DNA from: DAISJM01 sp036821485
GTDB lineage: Bacteria; Verrucomicrobiota; Kiritimatiellia; CAIQIC01; JAGNIJ01
NCBI GenBank assembly: GCA_036821485.1
Contig: DAISJM010000004.1
Span: 58,554-122,553 of the forward strand
DNA: 64,000 bases
Direction of reading: 5' to 3'
In this document: one piece after another, positions 35,792 to 43,832 of the stretch
How positions within the stretch are numbered: position 1 is the first letter of the stretch
Layout of the letters: each line of letters opens with the position of its first letter
Made by a program: the position numbers and the translations under genes
The notes under the pieces: model-generated
Database searches by the model: none
Told to the model about the DNA's origin: nothing
The model's input: the letters and a program-made list of their open reading frames with translations, nothing else

Positions 35792-36443
35792 TCGCCACTT
35801 GTGCGGCATCCGGCACCTTGGCCAGCACCTGGTATTCGAGCGGACAGGTCTCCAAGAAATCACACCAAGCCCTGAACTCGTGCGTGGAGGTCATGAACTC
35901 ATCAAAGATGAGGATGTCGTCCTTCTGCAACCGCGGAGCCAAGTGGAGAAGCACAAAGATAGTGGAGCCGTATAGGTCAGCATCCAAATGGATGACTTTC
36001 CTGCGGTCCAGACGAACCCTGTCCAAGAACGCAGGTAGCGTGTTCTGAAACAGACCGACTTCGAACAGGCAACGCTTGTCGTCTATGAGAGGAGTCTTTC
36101 CCTGTGTTGAGAAGTGCCCCGCCGGCGCCCAGTCCCAGGCCTGCGGCAATCCGACGAACGTATCGAAGCCATAGAATCGTGAATCTGGATGCTGGTTGCG
36201 TTTCACCCACCATTTGAGCGTTGCCCCTTCAAACACCCCGAACTCCAGGTAGTCCATGCCGCCATCGAGTTTCTCGCTCTCCGACACGTATTCGTACAGA
36301 GGCATTCGCCACTCAAATACCGGGCAGGGGTGCTCTGCTTTCCAAGCCTCGAAACGGGCTCGCCATACCCCGCGTTCAAGCCGGGCCAGAACGTTGGGCC
36401 GCTTCTGAAGCCAGGAAATCACCACATTCTTGAAACGCTCCAT
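35760..36443 (-). CDS. TylF/MycF-like SAM-dependent O-methyltransferase
   Basis: A 227-residue protein. GMDYLEFGVFEGATLKWW at about 61-78 is the SAM motif I of TylF-type enzymes, YGFDTFVGLPQAW follows, VIHLDADLYGST (about 150-161) carries the metal-binding Asp, and DDILIFDEF (about 175-183) the second acidic pair. Relatives methylate sugar hydroxyls of macrolides or glycans. A GAGGAGG ribosome site lies about 10 bases before the ATG. It is the last gene of the long minus-strand run and starts 15 bases after the FAD oxidoreductase gene. Confidence 0.82.
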   Translation of the reverse strand: MERFKNVVISWLQKRPNVLARLERGVWRARFEAWKAEHPCPVFEWRMPLYEYVSESEKLDGGMDYLEFGVFEGATLKWWVKRNQHPDSRFYGFDTFVGLPQAWDWAPAGHFSTQGKTPLIDDKRCLFEVGLFQNTLPAFLDRVRLDRRKVIHLDADLYGSTIFVLLHLAPRLQKDDILIFDEFMTSTHEFRAWCDFLETCPLEYQVLAKVPDAAQVAIRILGPAVGG

Positions 36444-36458
36444 GATGCTCCGACCTCC

Positions 36459-37853
36459 TCAGGGATTTCTCCGTCCATTCACCCAGTCCGCGCGGAATAG
36501 CGTTGGCTCGAGCTCCGCTCCGCCGCCCGCCACAAGCCGCTCTGCACATTCATAACCCTGGGCAAAACTGTGGTCCTGGTTGGACACCTCATATTTCCAC
36601 GCACCAAACCGGCCGCGACTGAAGATGCCCGCCTCTTCGAAACGCCGGAGTACGGGATCCACCACCCCGTCACGCCCCATGAACGGCGTGGGATAGGCTT
36701 GCGGCAGGTCATACTCCGCCACGGAACACACGTCCGCCACGTCGGGAAGAAGCCCGTCCTCATGCAACGCGCGAATCACCCAGTCCGCCAGGCCCGCACG
36801 GTCAATTTTGCGATCCGCCGACGAGGTGGTCTCTGTCATCAGCGACCACTGCTCGCCAGGTTTCGGCACATTGTCCGGGCTGTAATTGCTGAACACCGTC
36901 ACGCGATAGTAGGGGCTGTTGTCTTCGGGGAAATACATCCAGCACTTCGTCCGAAGTTCATCGGGCACCCGCCCCTTGATACCAACCCCCACGATCGTGG
37001 CAGCCGACCACCTCAGCCGGGCAGCCATCGAACCCTCGACCACGCCCGGTGTCCGCCGGATCAGATGGTTCAACGGAATGGTACTGATCAAGGAACGATA
37101 CTTGAACTTTTCGCCGCCCACCGTTTCGACCATCCTGGCCGACGGATCGATCCGCACAACTTCGGCATCGAACACCAGTTGCTCGGCCGGCAGAAGACTC
37201 CCGACACCGCGCCAGATCGCCCCGGTTCCTCCACGCCTCGGAAAACGAAAGACACGGTTCGGCCCCCACGATACATCATCCTGACCGGTCTCGATTGATT
37301 TCCTGACACGAGCCAGATCGGGCACTGCCACGCGCTCGCCGATCCAGTGATACTCCATTGCCTCGGGCTCACAACCCCAGACCTTGCGGTTGTAAGGCCG
37401 GAGAAAGAGGTCCGTGATGCCCTGCCCCATGGTCGCCGTCATCCATGCCGCGAAGTTTTCCGGCTTGGCCTGTCCTTGCCGCGCCGCCGCTTCCACGAGA
37501 CCCGCCAGGCAGCGATCGCGATCCGACACGTCCAATCGATGCAGGTTGTTCTGGAACGGATACGGCACAAACCGCTGCCGTATCCACACCCAACTCTCGC
37601 GTTGATGTCGCAACCACCCATCACTCCCCAGGGCACGATCCACGTAGCGGTCGAACTTGTCGTAGTGAGAAAACTCGACGTGCCCGCCGAGATCCCAGGT
37701 GAACCCCTGCTCATCCACGCGTGACGAGGCCAGACCTCCCACTTCCTTGCGGGCCTCCAGCAACACCCACTCGCGCGACTTCTCCTGCAGAAGACACGCC
37801 GCACCCAAACCCGCAGGCCCGCCACCCAGGACCAGAAATTCCACACTCTTCAT
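36459..37853 (-). CDS. FAD-dependent oxidoreductase, paralogue of the one at 33383-34756
   Basis: About 464 residues starting MKSVEFLVLGGGPAGLGAAC with a GGGPAG dinucleotide fold at 10-15. It shares with its paralogue the blocks VGGLASSRVDEQGFTWDLGG, FVPYPFQNN, PYNRKVWGCEP, DDVSWGPNRVFRFPRRGG and GRFGAWKYEVSNQDHS. The two are clearly homologous along their full length but not near identical, so the split is not recent. The ATG is in an ATGA overlap with the GT2 gene upstream. A UDP-galactopyranose-mutase-like or desaturase-like role on a sugar or polyprenyl substrate is possible; none is shown. Confidence 0.78.
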   Translation of the reverse strand: MKSVEFLVLGGGPAGLGAACLLQEKSREWVLLEARKEVGGLASSRVDEQGFTWDLGGHVEFSHYDKFDRYVDRALGSDGWLRHQRESWVWIRQRFVPYPFQNNLHRLDVSDRDRCLAGLVEAAARQGQAKPENFAAWMTATMGQGITDLFLRPYNRKVWGCEPEAMEYHWIGERVAVPDLARVRKSIETGQDDVSWGPNRVFRFPRRGGTGAIWRGVGSLLPAEQLVFDAEVVRIDPSARMVETVGGEKFKYRSLISTIPLNHLIRRTPGVVEGSMAARLRWSAATIVGVGIKGRVPDELRTKCWMYFPEDNSPYYRVTVFSNYSPDNVPKPGEQWSLMTETTSSADRKIDRAGLADWVIRALHEDGLLPDVADVCSVAEYDLPQAYPTPFMGRDGVVDPVLRRFEEAGIFSRGRFGAWKYEVSNQDHSFAQGYECAERLVAGGGAELEPTLFRADWVNGRRNP

Positions 37854-38794
37854 GTCCGCTCCATCACTCCAGCCGCATGCCCGCGCCGCAACACGCTGCG
37901 CACAAGGGATCTCGCCGCATGGGACCACGCTGACCCGTTGAATGGGCTCTCGCAAAGCACCGCCAAGGCGAAGAACAACGAGCGACCCGGATATCCGTGA
38001 TCACGCCAGAACTGGGCATTCTCCAGTGCATTGCCCACAAATGCAGAAAGCACCTCATCGCGCGTTGTCACACCCCGCCAAAGATCGGGACGATGCAATA
38101 CCAAGCGATGAAAGGGAACGGACTCCGGATAGTACTTCCAGTTGCCCCGCGCAATGTTCTGCGTTCCTCGTCGGTAGGCCGCCAGCACATCGGGCACAAG
38201 GCCGATCGGGTATCTGGCCGCCACACGGAGAAGGAACTCATGCTCCTCCCCCCAAATGCCGTACCGGCGGTCCTCGATGAAATATCCCCCCACGGCATCA
38301 AACAGCTCACGCCTCATCATCACCGAACTAACGGTCACCACGCAATGACGCAGGAGCGCTTCAAAGTACCGGCCCGTAGCGGGCAGCGCTCCCTCATGCC
38401 GTATGCCGACGACCTGCGATGACTCGTCGATGATGTGGCAATAGGTGTGGCAAAGAGGAACATCGCGATGCGACTCGAGAAACTCCACCTGACGCTGTGT
38501 CTTGTCCGGATACCACTTGTCATCCGAGTCCAAGAAGGCAAGGTAGGCCCCCGTTGCCGCACGCGCCGCCTGGTTGCGCGTCACAGGACAAATGCCTGAA
38601 TTCACCTCGCGCCGGATCAGCTTCACACGGTCGCCGTACGACTGGACGATTTCCACCGTCCGGTCCGTGGACGCATCATCCACCACGATGACCTCGAGAT
38701 TCGGATACGTCTGCGCGAACACGCTGTCGAGCGTTTCACGAATGTACCGCTCGCGGTTGTAGGCACCGATGCAGACGCTGACCAATGGCGTCAT
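37850..38794 (-). CDS. GT2 glycosyltransferase
   Basis: A 314-residue GT2 with PLVSVCIGAYNRERYI, VIVVDDASTDRT (about 35-46) and AFLDSDDKWYPDK (about 86-98), the classic nucleotide/metal site of inverting family 2 enzymes. WGEEHEFLLRVA (about 185-196) is the GED-like catalytic-base region. No membrane helix is present. It overlaps the FAD oxidoreductase gene downstream and starts 2 bases after the GT4 upstream. Confidence 0.88.
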   Translation of the reverse strand: MTPLVSVCIGAYNRERYIRETLDSVFAQTYPNLEVIVVDDASTDRTVEIVQSYGDRVKLIRREVNSGICPVTRNQAARAATGAYLAFLDSDDKWYPDKTQRQVEFLESHRDVPLCHTYCHIIDESSQVVGIRHEGALPATGRYFEALLRHCVVTVSSVMMRRELFDAVGGYFIEDRRYGIWGEEHEFLLRVAARYPIGLVPDVLAAYRRGTQNIARGNWKYYPESVPFHRLVLHRPDLWRGVTTRDEVLSAFVGNALENAQFWRDHGYPGRSLFFALAVLCESPFNGSAWSHAARSLVRSVLRRGHAAGVMERT

Positions 38795-38796
38795 GT

Positions 38797-39858
38797 TCAG
38801 ACCTCATCTCCGAAGTCGTGCAGGGCTGCCCACTCGGGCGCCACAATCTGCCAGTCAAAGGATTCCGCCCACACGCGCACCGCTCTGCGCATATCATGCA
38901 GCGCCTGCCGGTCCCGGGCCAACGCAACCAGCTGGTCCGCCCACTCGTCGGCATTCCGGCCGTCCATGATGAACGAACTTGCCCGGTCAAGATACTCCGG
39001 CACACCGCCCACGTTGTTTGTCATGACGGGCGTTCCACACGCCATCGCTTCCAGCATCGCGTCGTTGGCCGTCACGTCCAGCATCGGCATCACCATCAAC
39101 TCCGCCTGCTGGTAAAGCTTCACCAGCGCGTGGTCATCCAGGAACGGCAGCACCTTTGAGTTCGGCACGCCGCGATACACCTGCTGTCCCTCGTGCGCGG
39201 TACAAATGGAGAGCTCAAGTATTCCGGCCGGCAACTTTCTCAGCACCTCGGCCATGAATTCATGGTCGCGCTCCGTTTTTCCGACCAGCACACCGCGAAG
39301 CGGTCCGGCATCGGGCCACTGTACGGCCGGATCAGGAACGAAATAGCGCGTATCCACACCCAGTCTGACCACGGGAATCTGCGCCGGATCAAAGCCCTGC
39401 TCCGCGATAAAGGGAATCTGTGTCTTCGACACCACCGAGATACGGTCGAAGCTCTTCCAGCACTTGAACTGCCCCAGCACCTTCGGCTGTCGCCGCGCGG
39501 AACAATGGAACGTGCCCACCACGTGACCACCCTTCTTCCGGAAGAGGCGCGGCCACCGCGGCGATGCAAACTCGCCCCATAGGAAATGGATCACCGAAGA
39601 CGGCGAGTCAATCCGGCGCGAAAGCCGCCACTCATCAAGGAATGGCACCAACGCATTCCACGTCGTGCCGTAATGCGCATCGCCCCATCGCCGCAGAAGA
39701 TAGCCCAGCGTCCAACTCCGCTGCATCACTTTCTCATACGTGATCTCGTACCACAGCGCCTCCGCTTTCAGCGCCGTCACCAATCCCATGAAACAGGACT
39801 TCTCGGGAAAGCCCGGCGGGTGATGCAGGATCAAATAGGAAGAATGCCGTTCGCTCAC
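38797..39858 (-). CDS. Glycosyltransferase family 4
   Basis: A 353-residue GT-B enzyme with a GTG start preceded by a GAGG element about 10 bases upstream. VVRLGVDTRYFVPDP, LRGVLVGKTERDHEFM and the donor segment MLDVTANDAMLEAMACGTPVMT identify GT4, although the first Glu of E-x7-E is missing (Ala-Asn in its place). The N-terminal domain is short and lacks the usual glycine-rich loop. It lies between a methyltransferase and a GT2 gene on the same strand. Confidence 0.8.
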   Translation of the reverse strand: MSERHSSYLILHHPPGFPEKSCFMGLVTALKAEALWYEITYEKVMQRSWTLGYLLRRWGDAHYGTTWNALVPFLDEWRLSRRIDSPSSVIHFLWGEFASPRWPRLFRKKGGHVVGTFHCSARRQPKVLGQFKCWKSFDRISVVSKTQIPFIAEQGFDPAQIPVVRLGVDTRYFVPDPAVQWPDAGPLRGVLVGKTERDHEFMAEVLRKLPAGILELSICTAHEGQQVYRGVPNSKVLPFLDDHALVKLYQQAELMVMPMLDVTANDAMLEAMACGTPVMTNNVGGVPEYLDRASSFIMDGRNADEWADQLVALARDRQALHDMRRAVRVWAESFDWQIVAPEWAALHDFGDEV

Positions 39859-39870
39859 AGGAGTGTCGCC

Positions 39871-40470
39871 TCAGGGCTGAGCCACGATCAGCGAGTATCG
39901 CTGGATGCCTGATCGTACGTAGTAGTTCCGCGCCGATACGACCTTCAGAACAGAACCGATGAGTTCGCACTGCTGTTCCAGGGTGCGCACGTATTCACCG
40001 CGGTCAAATCGGCACAGGACGTTGTTGACCACGTGCCAACCACCCGGGCTGAGATCCATGATCACCACCCTCGACGATGTCAGCCGCCGGATACCCTCCA
40101 ACACCTTCCGGTTGTCGGCGTCCGACAGATGATGCATAACACCCAGGTACAAGGCCTTACTGAAAGACTTGTCCTCGTAAGGCAGCGACCGGACATCGCC
40201 CACCTCGAATTTCCTGAAGTCCGTACCATAGTCCTGCCGGGCCGTGCGTATGTAATCCGGCGAAATATCGATGCCCAGATAACGCACTCCGGGCGAGCGA
40301 ACCATCACCGAGTAGTCGCCAGTTCCGCAGCCGACATCCAACACCTTGTCGCCCGGCCGCAATTCCAGCACGTCTTCGATCGGTTTGCGACGCACGCCGA
40401 AGTGGAACGCCCCGCGCAGGTAACGATAGGCCCATGGTTTCCCAAACAACTTCTGGATAAGTCTCCTCAA
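39871..40470 (-). CDS. SAM-dependent methyltransferase (Methyltransf_11/25-like)
   Basis: A 199-residue class I methyltransferase: DKVLDVGCGTGDYSV at about 40-54, YLGIDISPDYI, a GDVRSLPYEDKSF loop and LYLGVMHHLSD. The start codon is TTG at 40470 within a TTGA overlap with the upstream methyltransferase gene; no better Met codon is available. Two methyltransferases therefore lie side by side (here and 40467-41243) and may act one after the other. Substrate unknown. Confidence 0.8.
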   Translation of the reverse strand: MRRLIQKLFGKPWAYRYLRGAFHFGVRRKPIEDVLELRPGDKVLDVGCGTGDYSVMVRSPGVRYLGIDISPDYIRTARQDYGTDFRKFEVGDVRSLPYEDKSFSKALYLGVMHHLSDADNRKVLEGIRRLTSSRVVIMDLSPGGWHVVNNVLCRFDRGEYVRTLEQQCELIGSVLKVVSARNYYVRSGIQRYSLIVAQP

Positions 40471-41243
40471 CCCTCAACCTCCGGGCGACGTTCGGCCGAT
40501 ACAAACACCGAGACTCCAAAAGGGAAATTCACGAGCCGAAGAAGACGGGATTCAAACCCGAACACACGGCGCAGTATCGCGTCCACAGGACCGAGAGAAT
40601 ACTCAAAGTCGGACCGCGCTTCGCCTCCCTGGGTCCTCTTGGGTCGTGCACGCTCCGTCCACCCCTTGATCACGCGGAACATCGCTATCGGTGGAAAGAG
40701 CAGCGTGTTGAAGTAGGTCGATCGAAGCACCCGGTAGCCGGCCGCTTCGACCCGGCTGCGCAACAGGCCCCTCGTGTAGCGGCGAAAATGCCGGTTCACC
40801 TCGTCCTGTTCTCCCCACATCCACTGATAAGCCGGCACGGTCAGAACGAGTTTTCCGCCCGGCGCCAAGCGCCGCGACAGCGCGACAAGCGCGCCCCGAT
40901 CATCTTCCACATGCTCAAGCACATCAAACATCGTTATGGCGTCGAACAGGACCCCATCAAGGTCGCCCGGAAGATTCTCGACAGACCCCACATACACCGG
41001 CACGCCGGAACGCTCCGCGGCCAGACGGGCATTCCTCTCGTCCGGCTCGACCCCCACGAGGTTGATGTCCGCCGGATAGCGTTCCCGCAGCCCTACGCCC
41101 GGTCCAACCCCAATCTCCAGCACGCGGGCACCCGGCGTCCATCGCATCTCACCCAGCAGCGACCTGAGTACGCGCGCCCGGCCATGGAACCACCAATGAC
41201 CTTGCTCGTAGTCGCCGTATTTCTGCGCGAAAGAGGAATCCAT
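40467..41243 (-). CDS. SAM-dependent methyltransferase (class I)
   Basis: About 258 residues starting MDSSFAQKYGDYEQGHWWFH, an opening common to glycan-locus methyltransferases. ARVLEIGVGPGVG at about 39-51 is motif I, LVGVEPDE motif II, and FDAITMFDVLEHVEDDRGAL with LAPGGKLVLTVPAY completes the fold. The frame stays open for 184 more codons, but that stretch lies over the GT2 gene upstream and has no family similarity, so the ATG at 41243, 8 bases after that gene, was chosen. Confidence 0.84.
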   Translation of the reverse strand: MDSSFAQKYGDYEQGHWWFHGRARVLRSLLGEMRWTPGARVLEIGVGPGVGLRERYPADINLVGVEPDERNARLAAERSGVPVYVGSVENLPGDLDGVLFDAITMFDVLEHVEDDRGALVALSRRLAPGGKLVLTVPAYQWMWGEQDEVNRHFRRYTRGLLRSRVEAAGYRVLRSTYFNTLLFPPIAMFRVIKGWTERARPKRTQGGEARSDFEYSLGPVDAILRRVFGFESRLLRLVNFPFGVSVFVSAERRPEVEG

Positions 41244-41251
41244 CGCCCGGC

Positions 41252-42187
41252 TCAGTCCTTGTTCGCAACCCATCCGCCCTGCCGCGCCACCAGGAACGTC
41301 GGTCGCGCCTTCACTTCGTCCACAATCTGGCTGATGTACTCGCCAAGAATCCCGAGGACCAGCAGTTGAATGCCGCCGAAGAAAACGAAAAGCACCACCA
41401 GGGAAGCCCAGCCCGAAGGGGTGTTCTTGAAGAACAGCGCGGCCACCACGGCCCATATCAGCAGGAGAAAAGCCAGCGAGGAAAACGCCAGCCCCAACCA
41501 TGTTGCAAGCCTCAGCGGTGCCGAGGAGAACGAGATGATCCCATTGACCGCCAACTGTATCAGCCGGATGAGGCTGTATTTCGAGGTGCCCGCACGCCGG
41601 CCCTGCCGATTGTACGGAACGCCGGTCTGCCGGAATCCGGCCCATGCACGCAGCCCCCGGACAAAGCGCCGCTTCTCGGGCAACGTATTCAGGCAATCCA
41701 CGACCCTGCGATCCAGCAGCGAGAAGTCGCCGGAATCCAGGGGAATGTCCACCTGCGATATCCGGCGAAGCAAGCGATAGAAGAAGGCATAGCATCCCCT
41801 CAACAGCAGGCTCTCCTGCCGATTCTGCCGGACGCCATAGACCACCTCAAATCCTTCCTTCCACTTCTCCACCATCGCGGGGATCACGTCGAGTGGATCC
41901 TGGAGATCGGCATCAATGATCACCACCGCATCGCCGCAGATGTGTTTCAACCCCGCCGTCACAGCGCTTTGGTGTCCGAAATTGCGGGATAGGTGCACAC
42001 AGGCGTAAGCCGGTTCCGTCTCACACGCCTTGTCCAACATGGAGGCCGTGGCATCACGGCTGCCGTCGTTCACGAAAAGGCATTTGACGCTGAAGGGCTG
42101 CTCTTTGCGGAATCTCGCCAGCTCATCGAGGAGATGACCCAGCACCGCCTCTTCGTTGTAACAAGGAATGACTATGCCCAGTTCCAT
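41252..42187 (-). CDS. Polyprenyl-phosphate glycosyltransferase, DPM1/GtrB-like GT2
   Basis: A 311-residue GT2 with LGIVIPCYNEEAVL, FVNDGSRDAT (about 38-47), HLSRNFGHQSAVTAGL (about 65-80) and IIDADLQDP (about 90-98), plus two C-terminal hydrophobic helices. It is a paralogue of the gene at 448-1377. A strong GGAGGTGA ribosome site precedes the ATG by about 5 bases. It directly follows a GT-C membrane protein gene (42191-43831, 3-base gap), again pairing a polyprenyl-phosphate-sugar maker with a likely user. Confidence 0.9.
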   Translation of the reverse strand: MELGIVIPCYNEEAVLGHLLDELARFRKEQPFSVKCLFVNDGSRDATASMLDKACETEPAYACVHLSRNFGHQSAVTAGLKHICGDAVVIIDADLQDPLDVIPAMVEKWKEGFEVVYGVRQNRQESLLLRGCYAFFYRLLRRISQVDIPLDSGDFSLLDRRVVDCLNTLPEKRRFVRGLRAWAGFRQTGVPYNRQGRRAGTSKYSLIRLIQLAVNGIISFSSAPLRLATWLGLAFSSLAFLLLIWAVVAALFFKNTPSGWASLVVLFVFFGGIQLLVLGILGEYISQIVDEVKARPTFLVARQGGWVANKD

Positions 42188-42190
42188 TTC

Positions 42191-43831
42191 TCACCTCCGG
42201 GCCGGCCGCTCGCGCCGGAACAATAGGTAGCGCTCCTTCACCACTCCGTATCTTGAATCCCTTGTGAAGACGATTTCGTCCAGCAGTTTCCATCCCGCGG
42301 GCGGCGCTTCACTGCGAAAGAGCCCGCCAATAGGCCAGTGCGCAAATACGCTGTCGGTAAGCGCCACGAGATCCACCCCGGCCTTGTCGGCGTACGCCTC
42401 CGTTTCCTCGATGGTGCCATAGCCCAGTTTGACCATGCGCAGCGGATGCTCATCGTAGAAGCCCAACGCCACACAGTACTGTGGTGTCATCAACACGTCG
42501 TTCTCGCCGCCATGGCGACGCAGCGCCTCTCCGACTTTGACACCGTTGTGGTAGTACCAGTCCGTCTCGTCAACATAGGCGATGCTGCCCGCTGCGCTCT
42601 TGATACCGAAGGTCAGTACCATGGCCGCAGCAAGAATCCTCCAGGCCTTTCCCTCGCCCAGCAGGCCAAACAGCCGAACGCCCGCATCCGCAAACAGCAT
42701 GAAGGCAAAGGCCATCGATGGCACGAGATACCGCGCCTGCGCCATGAAGAAACTGATCAGGGTGAACTGCAGCGCCAACACCGCCAGGCAGACGCCCCAC
42801 CCCATGAAAGCCCGTCTCCTGGCAGCCATCCACGCCGTACCCGCCAAGAACACCGCCAGCCAGCCGGGCCCCGCTCTGAAGGTTCCAGTGAATAGCGTGT
42901 CGCCAGCCGTCCGCGTCAGCCTCGCCAGATTCCGAACCCAACGGGCCGACACTTCGGCCCGATGACTCCACAGGTAACCAATCAGTCCTGCCTGTCGGAA
43001 CTCCTCCATGCGTTCGCGGTATGGAGGACGAATGGCGTTGAACTCCTTTGAATCATAAAACGAGTCGCCCATGGCGAAGGCGTAGGTAAACTTCACCCCG
43101 GGTGTAAGACGTCCCGTGGTCTTGTACGTCATCACGTAGACGGGCGAGACTACGGCCGCAAAGACAAGTCCGCCCACCACCAGCGCGCGCAGCCGCGCCG
43201 GGGAACGCTGCCTCACAGTCCACCCCAGCATGCCGCCCGCCAACAGCAGGGCCACAACCTGCGATTCATCCATCCGGAACAGACCACCCAGTCCCAGCGC
43301 TCCAAACGCGGCGGCCGCCATGGGCCAGCCGCCATCCCGTGCAAACCACAACACGGCACACCAGCATGCCAGAAGAAGGAAGAAGGCATAGACCACATCG
43401 GAGTAACCGTTCACGGAGTAGTAGGTGAACGTTGGATTCGTCGCCAGGAAAAGCCCCGTCAACCACGCGTGAGGCCACGCGCCGAACAACCGATACGCCA
43501 GCAACATGGCGACAACTATGCCGGCCACACTGCAAAACACGGACAAGCCCTGCAGCACGTAGGCGGACGACCATCCATGCTTTTCCGCAAGAAAGGCCAG
43601 CGCCTGTGAAGCAGGCGGATAGATCACGTTCCAAGCCCCGGAGTTGCCGTGCGCCAACTCAACCGCAGACTGCACGTAGTGCACAACATCCATCGGCGCC
43701 GGATAGGCATACTTCATCGCCCACAGGCGAACCGCTCCGGCGACAAGCATGACCGCGAGTATCCCCACGGCACGGGCCCATCGTGTTTCCCCGGCCCCCA
43801 GCCAGCGGAGAGTCTGCATCGGACTGTTCAT
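42191..43831 (-). CDS. GT39-like multi-spanning membrane protein
   Basis: A 546-residue integral membrane protein. The first loop has APMDVVHYVQSAVELAHGNS followed by NVIYPPASQALAFL, the acidic-loop and YPP features of PMT_2-type GT-C enzymes. About eleven hydrophobic segments and a soluble C-terminal part of about 150 residues are seen. A GGAAGGAG ribosome site precedes the ATG, within the 3' end of the GT9 gene upstream. With the GT2 gene at 41252 it likely forms a donor/transferase pair. Confidence 0.68.
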   Translation of the reverse strand: MNSPMQTLRWLGAGETRWARAVGILAVMLVAGAVRLWAMKYAYPAPMDVVHYVQSAVELAHGNSGAWNVIYPPASQALAFLAEKHGWSSAYVLQGLSVFCSVAGIVVAMLLAYRLFGAWPHAWLTGLFLATNPTFTYYSVNGYSDVVYAFFLLLACWCAVLWFARDGGWPMAAAAFGALGLGGLFRMDESQVVALLLAGGMLGWTVRQRSPARLRALVVGGLVFAAVVSPVYVMTYKTTGRLTPGVKFTYAFAMGDSFYDSKEFNAIRPPYRERMEEFRQAGLIGYLWSHRAEVSARWVRNLARLTRTAGDTLFTGTFRAGPGWLAVFLAGTAWMAARRRAFMGWGVCLAVLALQFTLISFFMAQARYLVPSMAFAFMLFADAGVRLFGLLGEGKAWRILAAAMVLTFGIKSAAGSIAYVDETDWYYHNGVKVGEALRRHGGENDVLMTPQYCVALGFYDEHPLRMVKLGYGTIEETEAYADKAGVDLVALTDSVFAHWPIGGLFRSEAPPAGWKLLDEIVFTRDSRYGVVKERYLLFRRERPARR

Positions 43832-43832
43832 G

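Noticed and set aside
40968..41143. Other small frames inside the methyltransferase and GT genes
   Set aside because: They overlap strong coding regions, have no ribosome sites and no conserved sequence.
41244..41795. A 184-codon N-terminal extension of the methyltransferase at 40467-41243
   Set aside because: It overlaps the polyprenyl-phosphate GT2 gene in another frame and lacks any family similarity; the methyltransferase fold begins at the ATG 41243.
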